Counted from the stretch's first letter, positions 1 to 8,138 are shown. The stretch: DNA of 25,476 nt from an uncultured Acetatifactor sp. (GCA_910585615.1 CAJUFO010000020.1:34564-60039); one strand, 5' to 3'. The notes: a model not told the origin generated them from the sequence alone. Program-made: numbers and translations.

Positions 1-1487
1 TCACGGCTCTCGACAAGTTCCGGAAGCTCCGTCAAAACATCCTCACGTTTCCTGCGATAATAAACCGGAGCGATTTGCTCTCTGAACTGCTGGGCTGCTG
101 CCATAAAGCTTATTCCGCGAATACTTAAAAAAATGTCAGGCCGCAGAATCTGAATCAGGGAAACCATTTCATCAACATTATTTTCGAGAGCAGTGCCCGT
201 CATAAATAGAAGCCTTTCTGTGTGTTCGCAAAGCTTTCGCACATTAATTGACCTTTGCGCTTTCGCATTCTTTATATAGTGCGCTTCATCAACCACCATA
301 AGAGAAAATTTGAAGTCATTTCCCAATACAAAATAAGCCGTTGTCTCATATGTGGTAACTGCCACGCCGCCCAATTTGACCCACGATACAAGCGCCGCCT
401 CACGTCTGGCTCCATGTACTTTCGTAACACGCAGCTTGCTCTTCTGACCGATTTCCCGGCACCAGTTTGTAATTACGCTGGCAGGACACACAACAACAAA
501 ATGCGTTGCATTCGTATTTTTCAGAGAGACCATCGTTGCGATTGCCTGAACAGTTTTACCAAGCCCCATCTCATCGCCCAGAAGCGCGCGCCCCTGATGG
601 AGTATATACTTTACGCCCCATTCCTGATATCTGCGCAGCTCGCACAGCAGCCCCTCCGGAAAGAAACATTCATCCTGAATTTCCCGCACCAAGTTTTCAG
701 GAAGCCCATATACAGAATCATCGTTTCCCAGCAGGCTTGGAACAACGCTTTCCAGAATATTAAAAAACCTTACCGGATATCTTTCAAACTCTTCCCATGC
801 CTGTATGTCTGAAACATTCTCAAGCTCCTCAACTTCTGTCAGCGCCCTTTGTACATTTTGTCCATATTCACCCTCCAAAAGTACCTTTAGCTGCTCATAT
901 GCCTCTATTGCACGCTGCTTTCCCGCACCGAATGACAAAAGCCACTTCAATCCATTTGCGGCACAGTCGAGATTATCTATAGCGTCCGAAATCATACCAT
1001 CATTTGCCGTAATCAGACTTCGACAGGCTTTTTCAATAAGCACACTTCTGTCATACTGAACCACGGCTATTACAATCCGGGTGCTTTCCGGTGTTTTCTT
1101 ATCCAAATTCAGTCTAATCTTAATCGTTTTCTGCGCAGAACTGACAATATCTCTGACAATCCTATGTATTGTATATGCGGTATCTTCACTGATTCCCCTT
1201 ACTAAAGCAATCTCATAAACCGAAGAGGCAGCAATGTCTGCTACCGTTTCATAGCCGCAATCCCTCAGTGGCTTGGTCTTTATCCCACGTTTGTCACGAT
1301 TGATTTCCTCTATGGGAACTGTCTTCAATACTCTGAGGGTCTCATCTGCAACAAGACGATTTGTAGCATCCTAAATTACTTTCACATAGTTTTCTGTAAT
1401 TCTGCCTCCGGCTTCCAGTCTATCTAATAGCTTTTGATGCCGCTCCACAAGCTTTTTAGCTTCTTTTGAAGAGAATAGCTTAGCCAT
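1..1487 (-). pseudogene. SNF2-family DEAD/DEAH-box helicase, 5' part with in-frame amber stop; runs off left edge
   Basis: Read from an ATG at 1487 with an AGGAAG ribosome binding site, the frame begins MAKLFSSKEAKKLVERHQ and meets a TAG at codon 39 (1371-1373). It then stays open to position 1 for about 456 codons. The downstream part has an N-terminal region of about 200 residues, then helicase motifs: Walker A LLGDEMGLGKTVQ (near 570), a QxxW-like motif, DEAH box VVDEAHYIKN (near 290) and motif III MTGTALENN (near 195). These are hallmarks of the SNF2 ATPase family, which translocate on double-stranded DNA. The continuation across the stop reads naturally (…NYVKVI-stop-DATNRLVADETL), which suggests a CAG-to-TAG change. 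No well-placed ATG follows the stop for about 170 codons. Either the gene is dead or a weak internal start is used. The 3' end lies outside the window. The gene is AT-richer than its neighbours. Confidence 0.75.
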
Positions 1488-1540
1488 ATGTTTTCTTCCT
1501 ATCCTATACATCTGATATTTTCATGCCATTCTAATCTGAT

Positions 1541-1568
1541 ATAGTATATAGTGTAACATATCTGCCAA
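1541..1568 (-). promoter_or_regulatory. Candidate sigma-A promoter for the SNF2 helicase gene
   Basis: On the minus strand, TTGGCA (1568-1563) and TACTAT (1546-1541) are separated by 16 bases. The predicted transcription start is about 45 bases before the helicase ATG. This is a sequence match only. Confidence 0.4.
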
Positions 1569-1673
1569 AAGGTTTCCACGCCATTTCACCCTGAATCCTC
1601 ATTTTCTATTTTGATCTATGTTGCTGCATACAGCAAGATATTGAAGTTAGAGAAAACGGCTCTGCAAAGCCCC

Positions 1674-2897
1674 CTAGAGATAGCCCACCGGGATGACCCT
1701 ATCCTGCCCTTTCAGCGTCACCATCCTGTCATACGTGCAAATCACGCCGCCAGACCCCCTCCTGACTCCCGGCAGCTTTTCCAGTACGTCGAAAGCCGTG
1801 ATGTCGTTCACTTTCGGGTCGGCATGCTTCTTGATTTCCAGCGGATACAGCACGTCTCCCTCCGCCACCAGCAGGTCGATTTCCCTCTGGTCTTTATCCC
1901 GATAAAAATAAAGCGGAGGATCCAGCACGCCCTGATTATAATAGCTCTTCAACACCTCCGAAACCACGAAGCTCTCAAAAAAGGCACCGGCCATGGCACC
2001 GTTCTTCAGCACTTCCACCCCGTTCCACTTTGTGAGATATGCGGCAAGTCCCGTATCCAAAAAGTAAAGCTTCGGTGTCTTGACAGCGCGTTTTGCCAGA
2101 TTGTTGGAATAAGGCTGCAGCAGATAGACGATATTCGAAGCCGTCAGGATGGAAAGCCATCTGTCGGCTGTGGGCTGGCTGATTCCCACGTCGCTTGCCA
2201 CAGCGCTCAGGTTCAAAAGCTGCCCTGTCCTGGCAGCCATCACCGCCATGAACTTCGTGAACTTTACCTCATCCCCTACCTGGGTCAGCTCCCGCACATC
2301 CCGTTCTATATACGTCCTGACATAAGCCCCATAGAACATCTGCCAGTCAAAGTCAGGATTCGCGTACAGCTCCGGCATGCTGCCCCGATGGATGTTCTCC
2401 CAGATATCCGCATACACAATATCCTTAAGCTCCTCTCTGCGCGCCGCAAGATACGCCTCCGTGGGGACGAACGCCTCCCGAAACCGACAGCCATACTTCT
2501 CGCGCATGGAAAGCCCCTGCAGCATGGCGATTCCCAGCCGTCCGGCCAGAGATTCGCTGACATTCTTCATCATCTGGAAGGATTGGGATCCGCACAGGAA
2601 GAACTGTCCCTTCTTCCTGTCCTTGTCCAGCAGAAGCTTTATCTGCGGGAACAGGTTCGGCGCTTTCTGGACCTCGTCAAGGAAAATCGGGGGCGGATTG
2701 TCCTTAAAAAATGTGGTTCCGGTCTCTATGGCGCTGGTCAACAGCAAGGGATCGTCCAGGGTCACGTATTCCGCATCCTCTGTCATTCCCTGCAGCATGG
2801 TAGTCTTCCCCACCTGGCGCGGCCCGGAGACCAGAACCGCGCCGAACATCTTTGACAGCTTCTCAACCGTTTCTTCCATATGTCTCTGTATATACAT
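1674..2897 (-). CDS. AAA-family ATPase with C-terminal DUF4143 domain
   Basis: This 407-residue protein has a P-loop GPRQVGKT (residues 25-32) and a Walker B IFLDEVQ (71-77). A sensor-like GSQSF motif follows, then a winged-helix middle region (GISQPTADRWLSIL). The C-terminal DUF4143 part carries a PD-(D/E)XK-like core (QREIDLLV … PLEIKK). This AAA_14/DUF4143 architecture is common in anaerobe genomes. It is often described as a stand-alone ATPase of unknown substrate, and links to DNA mobility or toxin-like systems have been suggested but not settled. The start at 2897 has a GGGAG site 8 bases upstream and a good promoter. The length is normal for the family and all motifs are intact. It is divergent from the Rpn-like nuclease gene. 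Family assignment is firm and the biological role unknown. Confidence 0.9.
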   Translation of the reverse strand: MYIQRHMEETVEKLSKMFGAVLVSGPRQVGKTTMLQGMTEDAEYVTLDDPLLLTSAIETGTTFFKDNPPPIFLDEVQKAPNLFPQIKLLLDKDRKKGQFFLCGSQSFQMMKNVSESLAGRLGIAMLQGLSMREKYGCRFREAFVPTEAYLAARREELKDIVYADIWENIHRGSMPELYANPDFDWQMFYGAYVRTYIERDVRELTQVGDEVKFTKFMAVMAARTGQLLNLSAVASDVGISQPTADRWLSILTASNIVYLLQPYSNNLAKRAVKTPKLYFLDTGLAAYLTKWNGVEVLKNGAMAGAFFESFVVSEVLKSYYNQGVLDPPLYFYRDKDQREIDLLVAEGDVLYPLEIKKHADPKVNDITAFDVLEKLPGVRRGSGGVICTYDRMVTLKGQDRVIPVGYL

Positions 2898-2932
2898 GCC
2901 CAGCTCTCCCGACTATTTTAATATATAATATT

Positions 2933-2961
2933 ATTATAGACGAGACGGAACCCTTTATCAA
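2933..2961 (-). promoter_or_regulatory. Sigma-A promoter for the AAA/DUF4143 gene
   Basis: On the minus strand, TTGATA (2961-2956), a 17-base spacer and TATAAT (2938-2933) form a near-consensus promoter. The start point would be about 30 bases before the ATG at 2897. It sits only about 20 bp from the oppositely directed promoter of the nuclease gene. Confidence 0.65.
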
Positions 2962-2982
2962 GCATTTTGTATAAACTCATTG

Positions 2983-3010
2983 TTGACAAGCACCGATATT
3001 CTGATATAAT
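2983..3010 (+). promoter_or_regulatory. Sigma-A promoter for the Rpn-like nuclease gene
   Basis: TTGACA (2983-2988), a 16-base spacer and TATAAT (3005-3010) match the consensus at every position. Transcription from here leaves a leader of about 220 bases before the nuclease ATG at 3240. Confidence 0.7.
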
Positions 3011-3239
3011 GGACTCATCTGAAACACATGTGAAAATCAGCATACCCCGCAGCGCGGGTTATCCAATGGCATCTCGCCGACATTTTCACAGCAATCAAAC
3101 CAAATCGTTGGCAGGCCATGGGAAAAGCACCTGTGCGGATTTTCGGTTCATAACGACTCCCGCTCTTTTGCAGGCTACAGTCCCTGACCGAAACGGGTGG
3201 AGATCATACCCATGCCGCCTGCCGGAACAGGAGGATGTT
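3011..3239 (+). other. Long structured 5' leader of the Rpn-like nuclease gene
   Basis: The leader contains several inverted repeats. TGTGAAAAT (3029-3037) pairs with ATTTTCACA (3082-3090). Inside that stem CCCGC/GCGGG (3046-3058) forms a hairpin with an AGC loop. TTTCGGT (3141-3147) pairs with ACCGAAA (3187-3193). I could not match it to a riboswitch class I know. An upstream in-frame start exists at 2967, but it precedes the promoter and its residues look non-coding. The AGGAGG at 3229-3234 sets the true start at 3240. Confidence 0.35.
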
Positions 3240-4148
3240 ATGAGCTACAGCAACAAGCCCTTTGAGGAACTGGATGTCCTGGACAATTTCCTTATGAATG
3301 CTATCGCCATGAACCAGGAAGTGGGGGAGGCCTTCTGCCGGAAAGTGCTCTCCGTGCTGCTCCAGCGCAAGATCGGAAAGGTCAAGGTCGTGGCGCAGTA
3401 TACCCTGCCCGCGCAGAACCCCAGATACCGCGGGATACGGATGGATGTAAAGGTGGAGGAACCGGAAAGCGGGGACGGGACACGGCTCGCCAATGTCTAT
3501 GACCTGGAGCCCCATCTGCAGAAGAACCTCCACCTGCCCAGGCACAACCGTTTCTACCAGGCAAAAATGGATTCCCGCTATATGAAGCGGGGCGACGACG
3601 ATTTCTCCCGGATGCCGAACCTTTTCGTCATCACGATTCTCAACTTCGATCCTTTCGGGTATGATTACATGATGTATACCTTTGAGAACCGCTGTACTGA
3701 GGTGGAAGGGCTGAAGTATGAGGACGGGCTGAAATTCATTTATTTCTATACTGGCGGTACGAAAGGCGGCAATGGAAATATCAAGACCATGCTGCAGTAT
3801 CTGCACCACAGCACTGCCGACAATGCCATGGACGACACTACAAAAGAGCTCCACGGTTATGTCAGCAGGGTAAAGACTGCGCCGGAGATAAAGGAGGAGT
3901 ATATGCGATTTGAGGAATTCCTTGCTTACGAGCGAAAAGAGGCGGCACAGGAGGCGGCACAGGATACCAGAATCCAGTCTATCCTTGAGCTTTTGGAGGA
4001 TTACGGCGAGATTCCGGAATCTTTGAAAGAAGAGCTCCAATGCGCCGATTCCGATACTTTGAGAAGATACCATAAACTTGCCGCCAAAGCAGACAGCATC
4101 GAGGCTTTCACAGAGATGCTTTGCAGCCACAAGGCCTCACAGACTTAA
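3240..4148 (+). CDS. Rpn/PD-(D/E)XK nuclease family putative transposase
   Basis: The 302-residue protein begins MSYSNKPFEELDVLDNFLMN and shows the Rpn-family pattern. There is an N-terminal helical 'FKxxF'-like region, then RGIRMDVKVEE (metal-binding Asp) and VYDLEPH in place of the usual YDIEMQ. These are followed by YQAKMDSRYMKRGDDD and NLFVITILNFDPFG. The C-terminal third is helical and ends in an Ala/Glu-rich segment (residues ~225-300). Members of this family (Rpn, TIGR01784) are DNA endonucleases that promote RecA-independent recombination in E. coli. Most clostridial copies are annotated as transposases without direct proof. The start is set by AGGAGG 5 bases upstream. It is a single-gene unit with its own promoter, convergent with the ABC-F gene. 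The gene looks intact, and its function here is inferred from the family only. Confidence 0.85.
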   Translation: MSYSNKPFEELDVLDNFLMNAIAMNQEVGEAFCRKVLSVLLQRKIGKVKVVAQYTLPAQNPRYRGIRMDVKVEEPESGDGTRLANVYDLEPHLQKNLHLPRHNRFYQAKMDSRYMKRGDDDFSRMPNLFVITILNFDPFGYDYMMYTFENRCTEVEGLKYEDGLKFIYFYTGGTKGGNGNIKTMLQYLHHSTADNAMDDTTKELHGYVSRVKTAPEIKEEYMRFEEFLAYERKEAAQEAAQDTRIQSILELLEDYGEIPESLKEELQCADSDTLRRYHKLAAKADSIEAFTEMLCSHKASQT

Positions 4149-4158
4149 TCAGACATGT

Positions 4159-4210
4159 GGCGCCGGGTTCCAGCCCCTCTCCCAGCTGCAGGCGCTGTAC
4201 TCCATTTTTT
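4159..4210 (+). terminator. Possible weak terminator after the Rpn-like nuclease gene
   Basis: GCGCC (4160-4164) can pair with GGCGC (4191-4195), and TTTTTT follows at 4205-4210. The stem is short and the T-run is not adjacent, so this is only suggestive. Confidence 0.25.
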
Positions 4211-4231
4211 CGCTGCACTGATGCTTCACTT

Positions 4232-5782
4232 TCACCTGGGCACAGAACTGGCATTTCCCTCTCTTTCTCTCCGAAAACCCCGGGCGAAGTATTCCTCCGG
4301 CGTGCCCAGGCAGTTTATGGTCCTGCCGTCCTTTACCTCCAGAATCTCCGTGGCGCAGGCCCGGATGAACGCCTCGTCGTGGGAAACGAACACCAGAACC
4401 CCCTCATACTCCGCGAACATTTCCTCCAGGGCCTCCACCGAGGGGATGTCCAGGTAATTGGTGGGCTCGTCCAGAATCAATACGTTGGCCCTGCCCACGA
4501 ACAGCTTGGCGAAAGCCAGCTTGATCCGCTCCCCGCCGGAGAGGACGCCTGCCTTTTTGCGGATGTCCTGGGCGGACAAAAGGAGCCTGGCCAGAATCGT
4601 CCGGGCTATGCTTTCATTCTGCACGCTGTCCTCCATCACGTTCTCCAGGACGGTCTTCTCGTAGTCTAGGGAGGCCATGTTCTGGTCCAGCAGCCCGATG
4701 GCGGCCTTTGGCACCACGTAGATGGAGCCCTTTTCCAGAGGATATTCCTGACGAATCAGCTTTAAGAGCGTGGTCTTGCCCGCGCCGTTGGCCCCCACCA
4801 CAGCCACCCGGCTCCGGTTCCGAATCTGGAAAGAGGCGTCCCGGAAAATCTCCCCGCCGTTATCATAGGAGAAGCAGATGCCCTCCCCCTTGATCACCAC
4901 CGCGTTCTCCGGCGGATTGGTGAGCCGGAAGTCCGGGCGCATTTTGGGCAGCTCTCTGGGCTTTTCCTTTACCTCCATATGCTCCAGCCGCTCCAGCACA
5001 TTTTTGGCGGAGGACTCCATCCTCCCTGCCTTGGCGTCCTTGGGGTGCCTGGAGACGAAATTGCGCAGCTTCGCCTCCCTGGGACTCATGCCCTTGGGCA
5101 GCTTTTCGATGGACGCGGCCTTCTGCTTTTTCTGCTGATAGACCTTTTCCAGTCTTCTCTTCTCGCTGGTGTAGTTCTCGTATTCTGTCCACTGCCTTTG
5201 GACGGCCTGTTCCCTCAGCCGGGTGTAATCGTCATAGTTTCCCTCATATTCGGACAGCTTTCCCTCCCGAATCTCCACGATTCTGGTACAGATGGCGTTC
5301 AAGAGCGCCCGGTCATGGCTGACGATGACCATGGTATCCAGCTCCAGGAGCTTGCGCTTCAAAAGGGCGATGCCTTTCATATCCAGGTTGGCCGTGGGCT
5401 CGTCCAGGAACACCAGGTTCTTCCCGCTGCTGAACATCCAGGCCAGCCGCATCCTGGTGTCCTCGCCTCCGCTGACGGTCTCCTGCCATACCTTGTCCTG
5501 GATCTGCAGAGCCTTCATCTCCTTCCCGTCCAGCTCAAAAGGGTCTATCCCCTCCGAGAACTGCCGGAAGAAATGGGTGTCGCACATGACCTTCACGGTA
5601 CCCGCATCCGGCTCCAGCTCCCCGGCCAGCACCCGCAGCAAAGTGGTCTTGCCCGCGCCGTTGGCCCCCACCAGGCCGATGCGCTCCCCCTGGTATACCG
5701 CGAACCGGTCAATGTCCAGGACTTTCTGTTCCCCGAAGCTTAAGGCGATATGTTCCGCCTGCATCAATAATTTCTGCTGCAT
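4232..5782 (-). CDS. ABC-F ATPase, antibiotic ribosomal-protection type (Vga/Lsa-like)
   Basis: The 516-residue protein carries two ABC domains and no membrane segment. Walker A motifs are GANGAGKT at 39-46 and 330-337. Signatures are SGGE at 104-107 and LSGGE near 414-418. Walker B motifs with catalytic Glu are VFLDEPTANLD (E128) and LILDEPTNYLD (E439). Between them is a long basic coiled-coil linker (about 185-285) with a tip around KLPKGMSPREAK. This fits the ABC-F ribosome-protection group (Vga, Lsa, VmlR), whose linker reaches from the E site toward the peptidyl transferase centre and dislodges bound drugs. The antibiotic range cannot be told from sequence. The start at 5782 is set by GGAGGG eight bases upstream. 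That site is buried in a terminator hairpin, and the gene follows a leader of about 450 bases with a uORF. This is the pattern expected for drug-inducible attenuation. A housekeeping ABC-F role is less likely given the leader. Confidence 0.88.
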   Translation of the reverse strand: MQQKLLMQAEHIALSFGEQKVLDIDRFAVYQGERIGLVGANGAGKTTLLRVLAGELEPDAGTVKVMCDTHFFRQFSEGIDPFELDGKEMKALQIQDKVWQETVSGGEDTRMRLAWMFSSGKNLVFLDEPTANLDMKGIALLKRKLLELDTMVIVSHDRALLNAICTRIVEIREGKLSEYEGNYDDYTRLREQAVQRQWTEYENYTSEKRRLEKVYQQKKQKAASIEKLPKGMSPREAKLRNFVSRHPKDAKAGRMESSAKNVLERLEHMEVKEKPRELPKMRPDFRLTNPPENAVVIKGEGICFSYDNGGEIFRDASFQIRNRSRVAVVGANGAGKTTLLKLIRQEYPLEKGSIYVVPKAAIGLLDQNMASLDYEKTVLENVMEDSVQNESIARTILARLLLSAQDIRKKAGVLSGGERIKLAFAKLFVGRANVLILDEPTNYLDIPSVEALEEMFAEYEGVLVFVSHDEAFIRACATEILEVKDGRTINCLGTPEEYFARGFRREREGNASSVPR

Positions 5783-5813
5783 AAAAAAATCCCTCCTGTC
5801 CTTCAGAGGGATT
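5783..5813 (-). terminator. Attenuator: intrinsic terminator abutting the ABC-F start codon and hiding its ribosome binding site
   Basis: On the minus strand AATCCCTC (5813-5806), a ten-base loop and GAGGGATT (5795-5788) form a perfect 8-bp stem. Seven T's run directly into the ABC-F ATG at 5782. The 3' arm contains the GGAGGG used as the gene's ribosome binding site. The same hairpin can therefore stop transcription and block translation. The U-tract at the start codon of the gene it precedes argues for conditional read-through rather than termination of an upstream operon. Confidence 0.7.
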
Positions 5814-5925
5814 ATCCTAATCTATGTCCTGCATTTCGCTTGACGGCCTGTTGTCCGCAACAGGGCGGCTGACCTTTCTTGGCATTTCCGGGGCCAATCT
5901 GCGGTCGGCTTTCCGATGTCCAAAC

Positions 5926-5997
5926 GGCGGCCGAACTTCCAGCTATCCGTCCAGTCTCCAATTGGCTGCCGAACCTCAAATTATCCGTCCAGCCTCC
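5926..5997 (-). repeat. Two imperfect 34-bp direct repeats in the ABC-F leader
   Basis: Units at 5926-5959 and 5964-5997 match at 28 of 34 positions with a period of 38 bp. Each has a core TATCCGTCCAG on the plus strand. The period is not a multiple of three, so the repeat is not explained by coding. It may form alternative RNA stems upstream of the attenuator. Confidence 0.6.
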
Positions 5998-6091
5998 CAT
6001 CGCCTTTCAGCCTGCCCCTGTCTCCCTGCCAGTGCATAGCAGGCAGCCCGCACTTACCGTTCCGGAAAAATGATTCTATAAGCGTAAGCAA

Positions 6092-6204
6092 AATGATTAT
6101 TAGTGATAATCCCCGAATCTCAGCATCCAAAAGAAAGAGGCTTCCCTCTCCCTTTCTCCGTTTCCCTTGCCTGATTGAGTCCTTATCGAATAATAATAAT
6201 CATT
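6092..6204 (-). promoter_or_regulatory. Long-range pairing that would cover the uORF start in the ABC-F leader
   Basis: In the minus-strand RNA, AAUGAUUAUUA (6204-6194), which includes the uORF ATG and first Ile codons, is perfectly complementary to UAAUAAUCAUU (6102-6092). Between them lies a strong hairpin with 11-base arms (6130-6155, loop GAAG). A GAGGGA in that hairpin (6148-6143) also complements the 5' arm of the terminator, so an alternative antiterminator pairing is possible. A protein-binding site is the main competing explanation, because the AT-rich dyad also resembles a Fur box. Confidence 0.45.
6183..6203 (-). CDS. Leader peptide uORF (MIIIIR) upstream of the ABC-F gene
   Basis: ATG at 6203 is followed by four ATT codons, CGA and TAA, encoding MIIIIR. 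An AAAGGG ribosome binding site lies eight bases upstream (6217-6212), and the start is about 30 bases after the predicted transcription start. ABC-F and erm/mef-msr resistance genes in Firmicutes are often controlled by drug-induced stalling on such short leader peptides. This one is not a leader I recognise. Its start codon is in a stem with a downstream segment, which supports a regulatory role. Confidence 0.5.
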   Translation of the reverse strand: MIIIIR

Positions 6205-6240
6205 CCGTACGCCCTTTCTGTATTTTAAAAACTTTTCTTC

Positions 6241-6270
6241 ATTATAGACGACATCCCCCTGCCCTGTCAA
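6241..6270 (-). promoter_or_regulatory. Sigma-A promoter of the ABC-F leader and gene
   Basis: On the minus strand TTGACA (6270-6265), an 18-base spacer and TATAAT (6246-6241) match both consensus hexamers. The predicted start is near 6234, giving a leader of about 450 bases before the ABC-F ATG. Confidence 0.75.
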
Positions 6271-6302
6271 TCACAATTTGCAATTTCACAGAACCTATTA
6301 CA

Positions 6303-6337
6303 GCCGGGATATTCCATCCTCATAAAGCATCCCCGGC
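6303..6337 (-). terminator. Hairpin downstream of the ABC exporter gene
   Basis: GCCGGGGAT (6337-6329) pairs with ATCCCGGC (6310-6303) with one bulged G. No T-run follows, so it is at best a weak terminator or an RNA-end stabiliser for the exporter transcript. Between this hairpin and the exporter stop at 6414 I see no gene. Confidence 0.25.
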
Positions 6338-6413
6338 ACTTCCACACAGCCATTCTCTATTGTATAAACCATTCTGTTCAGACCAAACGGGTCAACACCT
6401 GCACAGCCCGGTT

Positions 6414-8138
6414 TCATGCCTCCCTGCTGACCATGTACAGCGAATAGAAATACCGTCTCTGTTCCATCAGCTCCTGGAACGTCCCCTGCTCTGTTATCCG
6501 CCCGTTCTTCATCACCACGATTCCGTCGAACCTGCTCAGGGTCTTCTCGTCCAGCCTGTGGGTCACCACCAGCCTGGTCAGGCCCTGGATGTTCAGGATA
6601 GAGTCAGTGACACTGTCCGCCGTCTCCGCGTCCAGGGCGGAAGTGGCTTCGTCCACCAGGAGCACCGGGGAGTTCCGCAGAAGGCTCCTGGCGATGGCGA
6701 TGCGCTGCCTCTCCCCGCCGGACAGGCAGGCGCCGCCCTCCCCGCAGACGTACTCCTCCCCCTTCTCATCCATGAGCCCGGACAGGCCCGCTCCGTTTAC
6801 CGCCCAGTCTACCTGCTCCCTGTCAAATTCCCGGAACATACATATATTCCGTGCAATCGTATCATCGAAAATGAACACGTTCTGCTGAATCACGGAAATC
6901 ACATCGAATATGCTGTCCGGCTGAAGACGGCTGATTTCCTTTCCGCCCACCGTGACACTCCCCCTGTACCCCGGACAGCTCCCCATAATCAGGTTCAGCA
7001 GGGTGGACTTGCCCGAGCCTGAGCCGCCTACGATGGCATAGCTCTTGCCGGCCTCGAACCGGACGCTCACGTCCTTCAATGCATCGGCTCCCTCCGCGTA
7101 GGCAAAGTCCACATGCTCAAAGCGGATGCCATCCCCTACAGTCTCCAGCTTCTCCAGGTTCGCCCCGGAGGATATGTCCTCCCCGTAGACCGCCATCTTC
7201 TCTATCAGCCCTACGGCTGCCTTTCTGTTGGCCAGAAGCCCCGGCAGCTGCTGGATTGGGCTGATGATATAGTTCATCATCTGGACGAAGGCAATCACCA
7301 CCCCCGGCGTGATCCTTCCCTGGATGCTCAGATAGGCCCCATAGCAGAACACGCCCATCTGCACGGTAAAGCTGCCGATGAACGAAACGATATTCACCGT
7401 CTCCGCCGCTTTCCTGCGCCGGCATTTGGTCTGCTCCAGCTTCCCGTTCCTGTCATAATACAGCGCTGCCGCCTCTTCCTGGGCCTGGAAGCTTTTGATG
7501 ACTCCCAGCCCGCTGAGCAGATCCTTCACCATGGAAAGGAAACCGGCGTTTTTCTCGCTGACTTTCCTCTCCTGTTCCGCGATCCGGTTCCCGAACGGCA
7601 AAGAGGCCGCAATGAGCAGAACGCCCAGAGCCATCACTGTCAGAGTCAACGGCCAGCTGTACCACAGCATCAGTCCCACTGAGGCAACAGCCTGCAGCGT
7701 AAGTGTAAGGAAAGTGAAATTGGCCGTCAGATAGTTGGCCTCTATGGAGTTCACATCATTAGTCAGGGCAGAGATGTAGCTGCTGGTATTCTCCTTTCCA
7801 AAGGACGCGATTCCTTTGGAGGTGATAGCATCGAAGGCCTTGTTCCGGTAGCCCTCCACCGCCTTTCGTATGAAATTGTGCCGGAACCGTCTGTCCAGCA
7901 GCCATATCCCCACCGTCAGCAGCAGGAAGGCCACAGCCGTCCTCACAAGCCCTGCCAGCGTCCCCAGGTCTCCGCTCATGGACACATCCGTCAGCTCTTT
8001 GAGCAGATATGCGATTCCCACCTGCATCCCGCTGGACAGTGTGGCGGCTATGACAGCCAGCGTGAAGTTCGCCCTGTTGTTCCGGTAGAATTCACGGATA
8101 TATTCCTTTGCCCTCTGTTTCTGCGTACTTTTGTCCAT
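6414..8138 (-). CDS. ABC exporter, fused membrane and ATPase domains (MsbA/multidrug type)
   Basis: The protein has about 574 residues. The first ~320 hold six predicted membrane helices of the type I exporter fold (for example LAVIAATLSSGMQVGIAYLL and AVAFLLLTVGIWLL). The C-terminal ATPase has Walker A GGSGSGKST, signature LSGGERQ, Walker B VLLVDEATSALD and the switch VTHRLDE. Half-size exporters of this type act as dimers and move lipids, peptides or drugs outward. No substrate can be read from sequence. I prefer the ATG at 8138, with AAAGGGTGG 8-9 bases upstream. A GTG at 8150 has its purine-rich stretch directly against it. The gene has its own promoter at 8336-8363. It lies between the ABC-F and MFS genes, so a role in drug export is plausible but unproven. 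Confidence 0.88.
   Translation of the reverse strand: MDKSTQKQRAKEYIREFYRNNRANFTLAVIAATLSSGMQVGIAYLLKELTDVSMSGDLGTLAGLVRTAVAFLLLTVGIWLLDRRFRHNFIRKAVEGYRNKAFDAITSKGIASFGKENTSSYISALTNDVNSIEANYLTANFTFLTLTLQAVASVGLMLWYSWPLTLTVMALGVLLIAASLPFGNRIAEQERKVSEKNAGFLSMVKDLLSGLGVIKSFQAQEEAAALYYDRNGKLEQTKCRRRKAAETVNIVSFIGSFTVQMGVFCYGAYLSIQGRITPGVVIAFVQMMNYIISPIQQLPGLLANRKAAVGLIEKMAVYGEDISSGANLEKLETVGDGIRFEHVDFAYAEGADALKDVSVRFEAGKSYAIVGGSGSGKSTLLNLIMGSCPGYRGSVTVGGKEISRLQPDSIFDVISVIQQNVFIFDDTIARNICMFREFDREQVDWAVNGAGLSGLMDEKGEEYVCGEGGACLSGGERQRIAIARSLLRNSPVLLVDEATSALDAETADSVTDSILNIQGLTRLVVTHRLDEKTLSRFDGIVVMKNGRITEQGTFQELMEQRRYFYSLYMVSREA

Noticed and set aside
1611..2855. Long open frame on the plus strand opposite the AAA/DUF4143 gene
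   Set aside because: It is a GC-rich shadow of a gene with clear motifs; its translation is rich in His, Arg and Leu, has no domain and no ribosome binding site.
5812..6000. 62-codon minus-strand frame in the ABC-F leader, ending at the foot of the terminator
   Set aside because: It spans a 38-bp repeat whose period would break the frame, and its ribosome binding site is too close. Its stop position at the terminator is intriguing but is probably chance.
6186..6205. Fur-box-like AT-rich dyad near the start of the ABC-F transcript
   Set aside because: It matches the 7-1-7 Fur pattern only partly, and the same bases are explained by an Ile-rich uORF and its complementary downstream segment. 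Kept as an alternative, not annotated.
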